A stretch of 64,000 bases of DNA from Woeseiaceae bacterium (GCA_013042375.1 JABDQH010000073.1:1-64000), one strand, 5' to 3'. Numbered from the stretch's first letter, positions 50,832-59,713 are shown. A program made the numbers and translations. The notes: generated by a model not told the origin, from the letters alone.

Positions 50832-51247
50832 TGGTACCTCCGTCGGCCGAGCAATATCCCCAGCAGGTACACCACGGAAACGAGCATGACGAGATAGGAG
50901 ATCTCGGCATCGAATGCGATAACCTCGACGATGTCGGCCGTCGAGTACGCCAGGCCCGCAACCAGGCCGACGCCCAGCGCAAGCGCCATCGCATCGATCT
51001 GGATCTTGCGCTGCAGCTCGTCAAGCCCATCGAGGTGGCGCTTGTTCGCGATCAGCATGAAGGCGCCGACCACCAGGTTGACGAGAATCGCCACGAGCGA
51101 CAGCGTCTTGCTCGTCCACAGGAATGTCGGTCCGAAGACCGCCAGTGCCATCGTTATCAACCAGGCGGCCGTCCACGCGCCGAGACGTACCGTGTTTTGC
51201 CGGGCGCGCTCTTCCAGGCTGCCGGACCTTGTACCTGCTTTTTTCAT
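50828..51247 (-). CDS. Four-helix membrane protein paired with XRE regulator
   Basis: 139 residues from the ATG at 51247, which has GGAG eight bases upstream (an ATG at 51262 is possible). Four membrane segments lie at about 27-48, 52-72, 88-108 and 112-132. The cytoplasmic loop ANKRHLDGLDELQRKIQIDAMA is the most distinctive part and is usual for the membrane partner of YgzD-like regulators. No transport motif. Function unknown. Confidence 0.85.
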   Translation of the reverse strand: MKKAGTRSGSLEERARQNTVRLGAWTAAWLITMALAVFGPTFLWTSKTLSLVAILVNLVVGAFMLIANKRHLDGLDELQRKIQIDAMALALGVGLVAGLAYSTADIVEVIAFDAEISYLVMLVSVVYLLGILLGRRRYQ

Positions 51248-51393
51248 TAGTCTAATCTCCATTACAAAAAGTCGTGTAAACTTTACATACCGTACGTCAC
51301 CGATGACATGGTGTCAAGTGACCTTTACTTTTTATGGCAATGGATTCGCGGGCGTCTCGCCCGCGGCAAAGAACCGGGACCGTTCAGAAAATT

Positions 51394-51474
51394 GGGGTCA
51401 GACCTTTTTCACAATCTTCGCGTTAATTGTGAAAAAGGTCTGACCCCCATTTAAGCGTGACCCCCATTTAAGCG
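51394..51474. repeat. REP-like inverted repeat plus tandem 17-mer
   Basis: Perfect 22-base arms at 51394-51415 and 51426-51447 (GGGGTCAGACC...) flank a ten-base loop. Two adjacent copies of TGACCCCCATTTAAGCG follow (51441-51457 and 51458-51474). The second copy contains the stop codon of the ACR3 gene. The GGGGTCAGACC family is familiar from RAYT-associated repeats in gammaproteobacteria (from memory). Confidence 0.85.
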
Positions 51475-52490
51475 CGTTCGTACCAGCCCTTGCTGGCGTT
51501 GACGATCTTCACGACCGAGAGCATGACCGGCACCTCGACGAGGACGCCGACGACGGTTGCGAGCGCCGCGCCGGACTCGAAGCCGAACAGGACGATGGCC
51601 GTCGCGACGGCAAGCTCAAAGAAGTTGCTCGCACCGATCAGCGCCGACGGCGCCGCGACGCAGTGCGCCACGCCGAATGCCCGGTTGAGCAGGTAGGCCA
51701 GCCCAGAATTGAAATAGACCTGGATCAGGATCGGGATCGCGAGCAGCGCGATGATCAGCGGCTGGCGGATGATCTGCTCGCCCTGGAAACCGAACAGCAA
51801 CACGAGCGTCGCGAGCAGCGCCACGATCGACACGGGTCCGAGTCGGGTCAGCGCCGCCTGCAGGGCAGGCTCGCCGCCGGTGCCGAGCAGGAACCTGCGT
51901 ATGACCTGGCCCGCGATGACGGGCACGACGATGTACATCGCCACCGACAGCAGCAGCGTTTCCCACGGCACCGTGATCGCCGAGATGCCAAGCAACAGCG
52001 CAACGATCGGCGCAAACGCGAAGATCATGATGACGTCGTTGACGGCCACCTGGCTCAGTGTGAAATGCGGCTCACCGTCGCAGAGATTGCTCCACACGAA
52101 CACCATCGCCGTGCACGGCGCGGCGGCGAGAATGATGAGTCCCGCAATATACGAGTTGATCTGTTCGGCGGGCAGATACGGCGCAAACAGGTTGCCGATG
52201 AACAGCCAGCCGAGCAGGGCCATCGAAAAGGGCTTGACGGCCCAGTTGATGAACAGCGTCACGCCAACGCCGCGCCAGTGCTCGCGCACCTTGTGCAGCG
52301 CGCCGAAGTCGATCTTGACGAGCATCGGGATGATCATGAGCCAGATCAGCACGGCGACCGGCAGGTTGACGCGGGCGACCTCCATGGCGCCGACGGCCTG
52401 GAAGACCGCCGGGAAGGCATGCCCGAGCGCGACGCCGACAACGATGCAGATCGCCACCCAGGCCGTGAGGTAACGCTCGAATATGTTCAC
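51468..52490 (-). CDS. ACR3-family arsenite efflux transporter
   Basis: 340 residues from GTG 52490, whose GTGA overlaps the CGL stop. There are ten membrane segments. IILAAAPCTAMVFVWSNLCDGEP carries the ACR3 Cys, with VNDVIMIFAFAPIV and the late ALIGASNFFELAVATAIVLFG, both family hallmarks. It extrudes arsenite or related metalloids through the inner membrane. No arsR or arsC is adjacent. The C-terminal Ala and stop (ERA-TAA) come from the repeat element. Confidence 0.92.
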   Translation of the reverse strand: MNIFERYLTAWVAICIVVGVALGHAFPAVFQAVGAMEVARVNLPVAVLIWLMIIPMLVKIDFGALHKVREHWRGVGVTLFINWAVKPFSMALLGWLFIGNLFAPYLPAEQINSYIAGLIILAAAPCTAMVFVWSNLCDGEPHFTLSQVAVNDVIMIFAFAPIVALLLGISAITVPWETLLLSVAMYIVVPVIAGQVIRRFLLGTGGEPALQAALTRLGPVSIVALLATLVLLFGFQGEQIIRQPLIIALLAIPILIQVYFNSGLAYLLNRAFGVAHCVAAPSALIGASNFFELAVATAIVLFGFESGAALATVVGVLVEVPVMLSVVKIVNASKGWYERA

Positions 52491-53650
52491 GGATGCGTGC
52501 CGCCCAGCGCCTGGTCGAGATCGGCGATGAGATCGTCAGCGTCCTCGATACCGACGGACAGTCGAATCAGCGTATCGCTGATGCCGAGTTCGGCTCGCGC
52601 CTCGGCCGGCACGCTGGCGTGCGTCATGATGGCCGGATGATCGACGAGGCTCTCGACGCCGCCGAGGCTTTCGGCCAGCGAGAACACCTCGCAGCGCTCC
52701 AGGAAGCGTCGCGCGTCGGTAAGGTCGCCGTCGATGAAGAACGTCACGATGCCACCGTATCCTGGCATCTGCTGCGCGGCGAGCTCGTGCTGCGGATGCG
52801 ACGCGAGCCCCGGGTAGACCACGCTCTCGACCTTGTCGTGCCCCGCCAGCCACTCGGCGATACGCAGCGCACTGTGGCAGTGACGCTGCATGCGCACGTC
52901 GAGCGTCTTGATGCCGCGCAGCGCGAGGAAGCTATCGAACGGACCCGCAACCGAGCCGATCGAATTTTGCAGGTAGGCGAGGCGCTCCGCGAGTTCGTCA
53001 TCGTTGACTACGACGACGCCGCCGATCATGTCCGAGTGACCGTTGATGAACTTGGTCGCCGAATGCATGACGATATCGCAGCCGAACTCGAGCGGGCGTT
53101 GCAGGCAGGGCGTCGCGAAGGTGTTGTCGACGACGACCAGCGCCCCGCTGGGCTTCGCGACGCCGACGATGGCCTCGAGGTCGACGAGCTTGAGGAGCGG
53201 ATTGGTCGGCGACTCGATCCAGACGAGCGCCGTGTCGTCGCGCATCACGCGTTGCGCCGCGTCGAGGTCGCTCAGGTCCGCGTAGCTGAAGTCGAGGCCG
53301 GCACTGCGCTCGCGCACACCGGAAAACAGGCGGCGCGTGCCGCCGTAGAGGTCGTCCATCGCGACGACGTGAGCGCCGGAGTCCACGAGCTCGAGTATCG
53401 TCGCGGTCGCCGCCATCCCTGACGCGAAGGCGAAGCCGTGACTGCCCGACTCGAGATCGGCGATACAGCGCTCGTAGGCACCGCGCGTCGGGTTTTGCGT
53501 GCGCGAGTACTCGTAACCCTTGTGCACGCCGGGACTCTCCTGCACATAGGTCGAGGTCGCGTAGATCGGCGGCATGATCGCGCCCGTCGTAGGATCCGGT
53601 TCCTGTCCCGCATGGATCGTGCGCGTCGCGAAGCGTTTCTTATTCGTCAT
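52487..53650 (-). CDS. Cystathionine gamma-lyase/synthase family PLP enzyme
   Basis: 387 residues. Features: [37 protein letters not shown], and the PLP-lysine motif [32 protein letters not shown] and [19 protein letters not shown] complete the fold. Paired with the cystathionine beta-synthase gene eight bases upstream, it is more probably the gamma-lyase of reverse transsulfuration, releasing cysteine. A gamma-synthase role cannot be excluded by sequence. Confidence 0.93.
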   Translation of the reverse strand: MTNKKRFATRTIHAGQEPDPTTGAIMPPIYATSTYVQESPGVHKGYEYSRTQNPTRGAYERCIADLESGSHGFAFASGMAATATILELVDSGAHVVAMDDLYGGTRRLFSGVRERSAGLDFSYADLSDLDAAQRVMRDDTALVWIESPTNPLLKLVDLEAIVGVAKPSGALVVVDNTFATPCLQRPLEFGCDIVMHSATKFINGHSDMIGGVVVVNDDELAERLAYLQNSIGSVAGPFDSFLALRGIKTLDVRMQRHCHSALRIAEWLAGHDKVESVVYPGLASHPQHELAAQQMPGYGGIVTFFIDGDLTDARRFLERCEVFSLAESLGGVESLVDHPAIMTHASVPAEARAELGISDTLIRLSVGIEDADDLIADLDQALGGTHP

Positions 53651-53658
53651 TGTCGGTC

Positions 53659-55020
53659 CTACATCTGCCGGCGCAGGTAGTTGAGCACATCCGCTCGTGT
53701 GATCAGCCCGAGAAACTGCTCGCCGTCCATGATTGCCGCATAAGGCTGCACGCGCAACATGGCGACGAGGTTATTGAGGCTCTCGGATTTGTCGAGCTTG
53801 ATGAATGCCGACTCCATCGCCTCGCGGACTTCGGCCGTCATCAGGTCGGGGTGCCCGTAGACGAAATGGATGATCGTATCCTCGGTGACGACGCCGATGA
53901 GCCGGCCGTCCTCCATGACCGGGAGCTGCGAGAATCCGGCGTTGCGCAGGCGATTGTGCGCCGTCGTCAGCACGTCGGTCGGGCCGATCGTGATCGTCGC
54001 GCGCTCGTCGTGAGGCCGGCCGATCAGGTCGCGCAGATCGCCGTGCTCGTCGCGCTGGACGAAACCCTGGTCCTCGAGCCAGAAGTCGTTGTACAGCTTC
54101 GACAGGTACTTGTTGCCCGTATCGCAGGCGAAGGTCACAACGCGCTTCGGCTCGGTCTGTTCGCGGCAGTACTTGAGCGCCGCGGCCAGCAGCGTTCCGC
54201 TCGACGAGCCGGCGAGCACGCCCTCCTTGCGCAGCAAGTTACGCGCCGCGGCGAAGGACTCCGCGTCGGAGATGGCATATGCCTTCACGACCTTGTCGAA
54301 ATCCGCGATATCCGGGATGAAATCCTCGCCGATGCCCTCGACCAGCCAGCTGCCGCCCTCACCCAGCTCACCCTTATTGATGTAGTCGGCGAGAATCGAG
54401 CCGACGGGATCCGCGAGCACGAGGTCGACCTGTGGGGCGTGTTCCCTGAGGAACTTGCCAATACCCGTCACGGTGCCGCTCGAACCGACGCCGAGCACGA
54501 TCGCATCGAGGTCGCCGCCCATCTGCGCGAGGATCTCGGGCGCCGTCCCGGTCTCGTGCGCCAGCGGGTTGTCGGGGTTGCCGAACTGGTTGATGAAGTA
54601 GGCGCCGCGCCGCTCGGCAATGCTCTTGCCGAGGTCCTGGTAGTACTCCGGGTGCCCGCGGCCGACATCCGAGCGTGTCAGGATCACTTCGGCGCCCATC
54701 GCGCGCAGGTTGAAGATCTTCTCCTGGCTCATCTTGTCGGGCAGAACGATCACGAGGTGGTACCCTTTCTGCGCCGCGACCAGCGCGAGGCCGAGCCCCG
54801 TGTTGCCGGCCGTGGCCTCGACGATCGTGTCGCCGGGACTGATGTCGCCGCGCTTCTCGGCCTCCTCGACCATGGATATGCCGATGCGGTCCTTGATCGA
54901 ACCGCCGGGGTTCATGAGCTCGAGCTTGAGAAAGAGGCGACACTTTCCCGTGTCGATGCGCGTTACCTCGAGCATCGGCGTGTTGCCGACCATGTCGAGG
55001 ATGTTGGAATACACGGTCAT
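53659..55020 (-). CDS. Cystathionine beta-synthase with C-terminal CBS pair
   Basis: 453 residues from the ATG at 55020. The frame continues upstream through prmC, but those sequences are antisense. The N-terminal PLP domain has NPGGSIKDRIGISMVEEAEK with the PLP lysine, EATAGNTGLGLALVAAQKGY, and GVGSSGTVTGIGKFL. The last 130 residues are two CBS domains (RATITIGPTDVLTTAHNRL and SFIKLDKSESLNNLV-like, ending GLITRADVLNYL). It condenses serine and homocysteine. It leads the CBS-CGL-ACR3 operon and diverges from prmC. Confidence 0.94.
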   Translation of the reverse strand: MTVYSNILDMVGNTPMLEVTRIDTGKCRLFLKLELMNPGGSIKDRIGISMVEEAEKRGDISPGDTIVEATAGNTGLGLALVAAQKGYHLVIVLPDKMSQEKIFNLRAMGAEVILTRSDVGRGHPEYYQDLGKSIAERRGAYFINQFGNPDNPLAHETGTAPEILAQMGGDLDAIVLGVGSSGTVTGIGKFLREHAPQVDLVLADPVGSILADYINKGELGEGGSWLVEGIGEDFIPDIADFDKVVKAYAISDAESFAAARNLLRKEGVLAGSSSGTLLAAALKYCREQTEPKRVVTFACDTGNKYLSKLYNDFWLEDQGFVQRDEHGDLRDLIGRPHDERATITIGPTDVLTTAHNRLRNAGFSQLPVMEDGRLIGVVTEDTIIHFVYGHPDLMTAEVREAMESAFIKLDKSESLNNLVAMLRVQPYAAIMDGEQFLGLITRADVLNYLRRQM

Positions 55021-55053
55021 GGATAAGGTAGTTACCGCAGAAATTGTCGGCGA

Positions 55054-55920
55054 GTGTACTGCAACGTGAGACTTGATGCCGCAATAGCCGCAGCGACGGA
55101 GCGCCTGCGCGACGCCAGCGAGTCGCCAAGGCTCGACGCTGAGATCCTGCTCGGCCGCACGATCAACATGCCGCGCAGCTATCTCTTTGCCCATCCCGAA
55201 GACGAACTCGACGAGCTGACGCTGGCGCGCTTCGAGGACGTGCTCGCGAGACGCGAGGCCGGGATGCCCATGGCCTATATCATGGGTATCAGGGAGTTCT
55301 GGTCGCGCGAGTTCGCGGTCAGCCCGGCGACGCTCGTGCCGCGTCCCGAGACCGAGATCCTCGTCAATCTCGCCCTCTGCGAGATTCCGCGCGACGCCGC
55401 GTGGGAAGTGCTCGATCTCGGCACGGGCAGCGGCGCGATCGCGGTTTCGATCGCCTGCGAGCGACCGCTGTGCCAGGTGACGGCCGTCGACAACAGCGAG
55501 GAAGCGCTGGCCGTCGCACGCGAGAATGCGCGAGCGCTGGCACGCGGCAATGTCACCTGCGAGCTCGGCAACTGGGCCGAACCCGTCCAGGGGCGCACAT
55601 TCGACGTCATCGTGTCGAATCCGCCCTACGTGCGCCGCGACGACGAGCACCTGGCCGGGCTGCGATACGAACCGCAGGCCGCGCTGGTCGCGGGCGAGGA
55701 CGGGCTCGACGCGATCCGCGTGCTGGCCGCCGCCTGTGGCGAGCTGCTCGTCGACGGCGGACTGCTGCTGGTCGAGCACGGTGCCGTCCAGGCCGCCGCG
55801 GTCGCCGATCTGCTCGGCGAGCACGGCTGGACTGACGTCGCGTGTCACAGCGACCTCGCGGGCCTGCCGCGCGTGACAGCCGCGCGCCGGGGTGGTAAAC
55901 AGGCGCCCCCGGAGAAATAA
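55054..55920 (+). CDS. prmC: Release factor glutamine N5-methyltransferase
   Basis: 288 residues from GTG 55054 (GTG 55066 is an alternative). The N-terminal substrate-recognition bundle ([50 protein letters not shown]) is followed by SAM motif [16 protein letters not shown] and the catalytic NPPY in [12 protein letters not shown]. It methylates the GGQ glutamine of release factors. Normally beside prfA; here the two are 4.4 kb apart, with the XRE pair and the CBS-CGL-ACR3 operon between. Confidence 0.95.
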   Translation: MYCNVRLDAAIAAATERLRDASESPRLDAEILLGRTINMPRSYLFAHPEDELDELTLARFEDVLARREAGMPMAYIMGIREFWSREFAVSPATLVPRPETEILVNLALCEIPRDAAWEVLDLGTGSGAIAVSIACERPLCQVTAVDNSEEALAVARENARALARGNVTCELGNWAEPVQGRTFDVIVSNPPYVRRDDEHLAGLRYEPQAALVAGEDGLDAIRVLAAACGELLVDGGLLLVEHGAVQAAAVADLLGEHGWTDVACHSDLAGLPRVTAARRGGKQAPPEK

Positions 55921-55930
55921 ACGAGACACC

Positions 55931-56416
55931 ATGATCACGATCAAGACCAACCATGGCGATATTTCGGTCGAGCTGTTCGACGAGCAGGCGCCTCTCAGCT
56001 GCGAGAACTTCCGGCAGTACGTCAAGGACGGACATTTTGATGGCACGATCTTCCATCGCGTCATCCCGAACTTCATGATCCAGGGCGGCGGCATGGATGA
56101 GAACATGACCTCGAAACAGACCCGCGCCCCGATCAAGAACGAGGCCGACAACGGCCTGAGCAACGAGCGCGGCACCCTGGCCATGGCGCGCACGATGGTC
56201 GTCGACAGCGCCACGGCCCAGTTTTTTATCAACCTGAGCAACAACGACTTCCTCGACCACGGCACGCGCGATTTCGGTTACGCCGTGTTCGGCCGGGTAA
56301 CCGACGGTATGGACGTCGTTGACGCGATCGCTGCCGTGCCCACCGGCAATCGCGCCGGGCACCAGGACGTGCCGGTCGAGGCCGTCACGATCACCGGGGC
56401 CAAGATCGGGGAATAA
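55931..56416 (+). CDS. ppiB: Cyclophilin-type peptidyl-prolyl isomerase
   Basis: 161 residues from the ATG at 55931. Cyclophilin core: [29 protein letters not shown] with the catalytic Arg in FHRV, then [12 protein letters not shown] and [15 protein letters not shown]. No signal peptide, so it is the cytosolic PpiB form. It begins ten bases after prmC and is followed two bases later by the EEP gene, forming an operon. Confidence 0.95.
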   Translation: MITIKTNHGDISVELFDEQAPLSCENFRQYVKDGHFDGTIFHRVIPNFMIQGGGMDENMTSKQTRAPIKNEADNGLSNERGTLAMARTMVVDSATAQFFINLSNNDFLDHGTRDFGYAVFGRVTDGMDVVDAIAAVPTGNRAGHQDVPVEAVTITGAKIGE

Positions 56417-56417
56417 C

Positions 56418-57356
56418 GTGCGTCGAGGGAGAGCAACGCTGGTCGGCCTGCTGCAGGCAGGCGCCATCGTTACGCTCGTCTGTTCGCTGCTGGCTTTCGT
56501 GCCCGCCGATCATTTCGCGGTTCAGCTGTTTACGCATTTTCGCCTGCAGTACCTGGGCGCCGCACTGCTCCTGCTGATCGTCCTGGCCGCGCTGCGGGAT
56601 CGCAACTTTGCGCTCGCATCGCTCGTCGCCGTGCTGGCCAACGCCGGTGTCGTCGTGCCCTGGTACAACGGCGGCGCGCAGGCAGCCGTTGGCGAGACCA
56701 GTATCAAGGTCGTGCTGGCCAACCTGTTGTCGACGAATGCCGAGCACGAACGGCTATTGGAGCTCGTTGACTCGGAACAGCCCGACGTGCTGTTCCTGCT
56801 GGAGGTTTCGCCCGCCTGGGAGGCGGCGCTCGAGCGTCTCGACTCCCGCTACCCGCACCGCGTCATCGAAGCGCGCGAGGGCAACTTTGGCATCGCCCTG
56901 TTGTCGCGACTGCCGCTCGCCTCGAGTGGCGTCATCGTCAGCGAACCCTTCAGCTTCCCCACGATCGTCGCCACGCTCGACGCATCGCGGACCAAACTCG
57001 GCGTCGTTGTGACCCACCCGATGATTCCGCTCGGCACGAACAACTACGAGGCGCGCAACGCGCAGCTGCGCGGCCTCGCGGATCTGATACGGGGAATGGA
57101 AGGGCCGCGGCTACTGGCCGGCGACCTCAACGCCAGCATGTGGGACCGCAACTATCGGATGTTCGAGAACCGCACCCGGCTCAGGAATGCACGCCGCGGG
57201 CACGGCATCCTGCCGACGTGGCCGACGTTCATGCCGATCGCGATGATCCCGATCGATCACGTGCTCGTTTCCGCAGAGATCGGTGTCGAGAGCGTGCATG
57301 CGGGCCCGGCCATCGGCTCGGATCACCTCCCGCTGGTCGTCACGGTCGCACTGTAA
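56418..57356 (+). CDS. Membrane-anchored endonuclease/exonuclease/phosphatase-family protein
   Basis: 312 residues from GTG 56418, with GGGGA five bases upstream. Three N-terminal membrane segments (about 8-28, 40-58 and 65-80) precede an EEP domain: VVLANLLSTNAEHERLL with the metal-binding Asn, LFLLEVSPAW with Glu, and the later THPMIPLG, LLAGDLNASMWDRNY, and terminal GSDHLPLVVTVAL. The catalytic domain is predicted periplasmic. The family contains phosphodiesterases and nucleases, and the substrate is not indicated. Distal gene of the prmC-ppiB operon. Confidence 0.9.
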   Translation: MRRGRATLVGLLQAGAIVTLVCSLLAFVPADHFAVQLFTHFRLQYLGAALLLLIVLAALRDRNFALASLVAVLANAGVVVPWYNGGAQAAVGETSIKVVLANLLSTNAEHERLLELVDSEQPDVLFLLEVSPAWEAALERLDSRYPHRVIEAREGNFGIALLSRLPLASSGVIVSEPFSFPTIVATLDASRTKLGVVVTHPMIPLGTNNYEARNAQLRGLADLIRGMEGPRLLAGDLNASMWDRNYRMFENRTRLRNARRGHGILPTWPTFMPIAMIPIDHVLVSAEIGVESVHAGPAIGSDHLPLVVTVAL

Positions 57357-57382
57357 CGACCAGCGGGATTCCTGCGTGCAGC

Positions 57383-57715
57383 TTATTCGCCAGACTGGCG
57401 AATCCGGAAGCGCTTGATCTCGTCCTCCTCGTTGATCGCGCAGTTGCTGGCGTACTCGCGAATAACCGCATCCCCATCGCCGTAAACGATCGTGCGGATG
57501 GACATGCGGTGACCCGAGACGCGACGCTCCCAGGTCACGACATCGTGCCTGACGCCCGTCGCGTCGGCGTAGTCGGCGTTGTGCGCAACTTCGGCAACGC
57601 AGGCGTCCACGCTGCTCTTCGGCGCATCCTCGGAAAAATCGGGCACCGCAAGCGCCAGGTTGGCAGCGAGCAGTCCGGTGAGGCCCAGGGATACTGCGGT
57701 TTTGCGATACATCAT
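57383..57715 (-). CDS. Small secreted protein under TetR-type control
   Basis: 110 residues from the ATG at 57715 (AAGGAG six bases upstream). A signal peptide (about 1-23, ending ALAVP) precedes a mature domain with two cysteines (VDACVAEV and ASNCAIN), probably a disulfide. No family recognised. It resembles small periplasmic proteins of about 90 residues found beside regulators. Two of the three CAGAAY-N4-RTTCTG palindromes lie in its upstream region, the nearer only 28 bases before the start. Confidence 0.85.
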   Translation of the reverse strand: MMYRKTAVSLGLTGLLAANLALAVPDFSEDAPKSSVDACVAEVAHNADYADATGVRHDVVTWERRVSGHRMSIRTIVYGDGDAVIREYASNCAINEEDEIKRFRIRQSGE

Positions 57716-57742
57716 GGTCTTCTCCTTGGTGCTAAAGTATTC

Positions 57743-57758
57743 CAGAACTATCGTTCTG
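57743..57758. promoter_or_regulatory. TetR-type operator, site 1
   Basis: CAGAACTATCGTTCTG has perfect six-base arms around a four-base centre. It lies 28 bases upstream of the small secreted protein start. Confidence 0.65.
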
Positions 57759-57799
57759 ATTTTGCTCAAAAAAACGCATCTCTCGATGCAGTTCAGAAA

Positions 57800-57815
57800 C
57801 AGAATAGCTATTCTG
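57800..57815. promoter_or_regulatory. TetR-type operator, site 2
   Basis: CAGAATAGCTATTCTG is a perfect 16-base palindrome, 57 bases from site 1. It contains, on the minus strand, a TATTCT placed exactly as in the tetR promoter at site 3, with a weak T-rich -35 17 bases further up. It probably covers the -10 of the small-protein promoter. Confidence 0.65.
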
Positions 57816-57833
57816 ATTAAGTCAAAAAAAACC

Positions 57834-58418
57834 TCAGGCCTTGAGTCCGTTCAGCATGCTATCGACGATGGCGTCGAGCGTTTTCTTCGGAAATCCGGTG
57901 CGTCCGAGCACCACCAGGCCGAACATGGTGCTGGTCAGCATCTCGCCGGCCGCGTCGACGTCGACGTCCTTGCCCACTTCGCCACGCCCCTTGGCAGAGT
58001 CAAGACCGATCGAGAAGGCTTTGGACATGCGCTTCATCAGCCGCTGCAGTACACCGCGCAGCTCCTCGTCCTGCGGCGCCAGCTCCATCGCCGTGTGAAT
58101 AAACAGGCAACCCTTGTTCTGATCGGGGCTGCACATGTCGGCGACGCGCTCTTCGAAGATGCTGCGAATGTGATCGAGCGACGCGCCGGGCTCGAGGAGG
58201 CGCAGGAAAGAGCGCTTGCCCATGCCCTCGGCATACTGCTCGAGCGCCTGCTCGAACAGCTCGCGCTTGTTGCCGAACGTGCCGTAGAGCCCGTAGCGGC
58301 TGACGCCGGTCGCCTGCACGATGTCCTCCATCGAGGTCTCCGAGTACCCCTTGGAAGCGAATAAATCCACGACCTGCCCCAGGGCGGTCGACGGATCGAA
58401 TGCGCGTGCTCTATTCAT
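57834..58418 (-). CDS. TetR/AcrR-family repressor
   Basis: 194 residues. The N-terminal DNA-binding domain reads ALGQVVDLFASKGYSETSMEDIVQATGVSRYGLYGTFGNKRELFEQAL (12-60), of the YjdC/ComR-like subgroup with SRYGLYGTFGNK. The ligand domain contains NKGCLFIHTAMELAPQDEE and a Cys near residue 95. It lies between operators 2 and 3 and overlaps the propeller gene by four bases (ATGA). Its own promoter lies inside the end of that gene with the operator on the -10. Confidence 0.93.
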   Translation of the reverse strand: MNRARAFDPSTALGQVVDLFASKGYSETSMEDIVQATGVSRYGLYGTFGNKRELFEQALEQYAEGMGKRSFLRLLEPGASLDHIRSIFEERVADMCSPDQNKGCLFIHTAMELAPQDEELRGVLQRLMKRMSKAFSIGLDSAKGRGEVGKDVDVDAAGEMLTSTMFGLVVLGRTGFPKKTLDAIVDSMLNGLKA

Positions 58419-59713
58419 CGTGGATCAGAATAGTCATTCTGATTAGCAGTGTCAAGCGCTTCCCGCTCGATCAGCGAAATTTCCAGAACGATCGGTCCGG
58501 AAAGCCCGGCGGGCAGGCGATTCTCCGGGTCAAACCGGTTCCAGTGGCTGTTGGCAACGAAAAAGAAATCGTCGCCCTGCACGACGCCCAGCGTCGGTTC
58601 GTCGAATTGCGGCAGATTGGCCGCGACGATGCGACTGTAGATCGCGCCCTCCCCCGCATTGAGCAGCCGGAACGTCGCGACGCGGTGCGGCCGAATCCCA
58701 TTCTGGATGGCGACCAGTTCGTCGCCACGACGATACAGGCCGTCGATACCGAAGTCGGTCCCGAGCGGCATGACCAGCATCTTCTCGAGCTCGCCGTCCG
58801 CGAGGGAAACGCGGTACAGCCCCCCGACGTAATCGGCGACGAAGAGATGCTCGCCCGTCGCATCCAGAACGAGCCCCTGCGGCGAAACGAACGTACCGCG
58901 CTCGACAAGAGGCGTATATGCATCGCGTTCGATGTCGTAGCGGTACACGGCGCCGGTCAGGCTGTCTGTCGTGTAGATCGTGTTGCCGGCGATGACCAGA
59001 TCGCCCAGCACCTGGCGTTCTTCGAATTGTGGCAGCAGCGCCGCCCGCGTCACCTTGCCGGTCAACGGATCCAGGCGAAACAGACCGGCTTTACCGAGAT
59101 CCTCGCCGACGTCGGCCAGTTGCGCGACGGCCGCGCTGGCGAACCACAGGCTGCCGTCATCATGAAAACGCATGCCGAATACGCTCCAGTGGCCTTGCCG
59201 GTCGCTCACGACCTTGCCGTCGCGGAGCACGCGCGCCTGGTGAATGCTGCCGAGCCAGACAGCGCCGGCCGCATCGATGGCGATGCCCTCGGGTACGAAG
59301 CGGTCTTCGTCCAGCTGCACTGCGATCCGGGCGCTGCCGACGGGCTGGTGCAGCGCCGCAACGCGCTGCCGGTACGATTCCCATTCGGGAAGGTCGCGCA
59401 CTGCGGCGAAGTCATCCATGCCTGCGACGCCGAAGTCGATCCCGTTGTTGAGCAGTACGGTCAGGTTGCCCAGTGCCGCCCGCGGCTCGCCGTTGAGCGC
59501 GTTCGCGAGGGCGAGATTAAACAGGGCACCCGGGTACCCGGGGCGCGCAAGCAGCGCTCGTTCGCCGGCTGTGACCATCGTGGGATAGTCCTGTGCCTGG
59601 TACGCGGCGACGAGATCCGCACGCGCCTCGGCGTAGTCGTCCGCCAGCGCGGAATGGCACATGACCGCCAATGCGGAAGCAATGCAGATACTGCGGCCAG
59701 CAACCATCTTCAC
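58415..59713 (-). CDS. Periplasmic SMP-30/NHL-type beta-propeller with N-terminal TPR
   Basis: 432 residues from GTG 59713, with GGGGA about seven bases upstream (ATG 59707 possible). Signal peptide about 1-24. A short TPR-like region follows (AYQAQDYPTMVTAGERALLARPGYPGALFNLALANALNG, about 37-75). A six-bladed propeller then has repeats such as PEGIAIDAAGAVWLGS, SPQGLVLDATGEHLFVADY and GIDGLYRRGDELVAIQNG. These are typical of SMP-30/gluconolactonase-like folds. The metal and substrate residues cannot be assigned. It ends inside the tetR promoter. Confidence 0.88.
   Translation of the reverse strand: MKMVAGRSICIASALAVMCHSALADDYAEARADLVAAYQAQDYPTMVTAGERALLARPGYPGALFNLALANALNGEPRAALGNLTVLLNNGIDFGVAGMDDFAAVRDLPEWESYRQRVAALHQPVGSARIAVQLDEDRFVPEGIAIDAAGAVWLGSIHQARVLRDGKVVSDRQGHWSVFGMRFHDDGSLWFASAAVAQLADVGEDLGKAGLFRLDPLTGKVTRAALLPQFEERQVLGDLVIAGNTIYTTDSLTGAVYRYDIERDAYTPLVERGTFVSPQGLVLDATGEHLFVADYVGGLYRVSLADGELEKMLVMPLGTDFGIDGLYRRGDELVAIQNGIRPHRVATFRLLNAGEGAIYSRIVAANLPQFDEPTLGVVQGDDFFFVANSHWNRFDPENRLPAGLSGPIVLEISLIEREALDTANQNDYSDPR
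58426..58441. promoter_or_regulatory. TetR-type operator, site 3, on the tetR promoter
   Basis: CAGAATAGTCATTCTG has perfect six-base arms. It covers the -10 of the tetR promoter and lies within the last codons of the propeller gene. Confidence 0.7.
58427..58455 (-). promoter_or_regulatory. tetR promoter inside the preceding gene
   Basis: On the minus strand: TTGACA (58455-58450), 17-base spacer, TATTCT (58432-58427, 4/6). The predicted start of transcription is about 58420, only one or two bases before the tetR ATG, so a nearly leaderless mRNA is expected. Confidence 0.6.

Noticed and set aside
51394-51474. Insertion sequence remnant
   Set aside because: No transposase fragment or target duplication is seen. 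The structure is that of a small non-coding repeat.
53650-55026. 458-codon frame opposite cystathionine beta-synthase
   Set aside because: Antisense shadow. The opposite strand carries unambiguous PLP and CBS motifs.
55021-56265. Upstream extension of the cystathionine beta-synthase frame to 56265
   Set aside because: The added part is antisense to prmC and ppiB. The enzyme's normal N-terminus starts at 55020.
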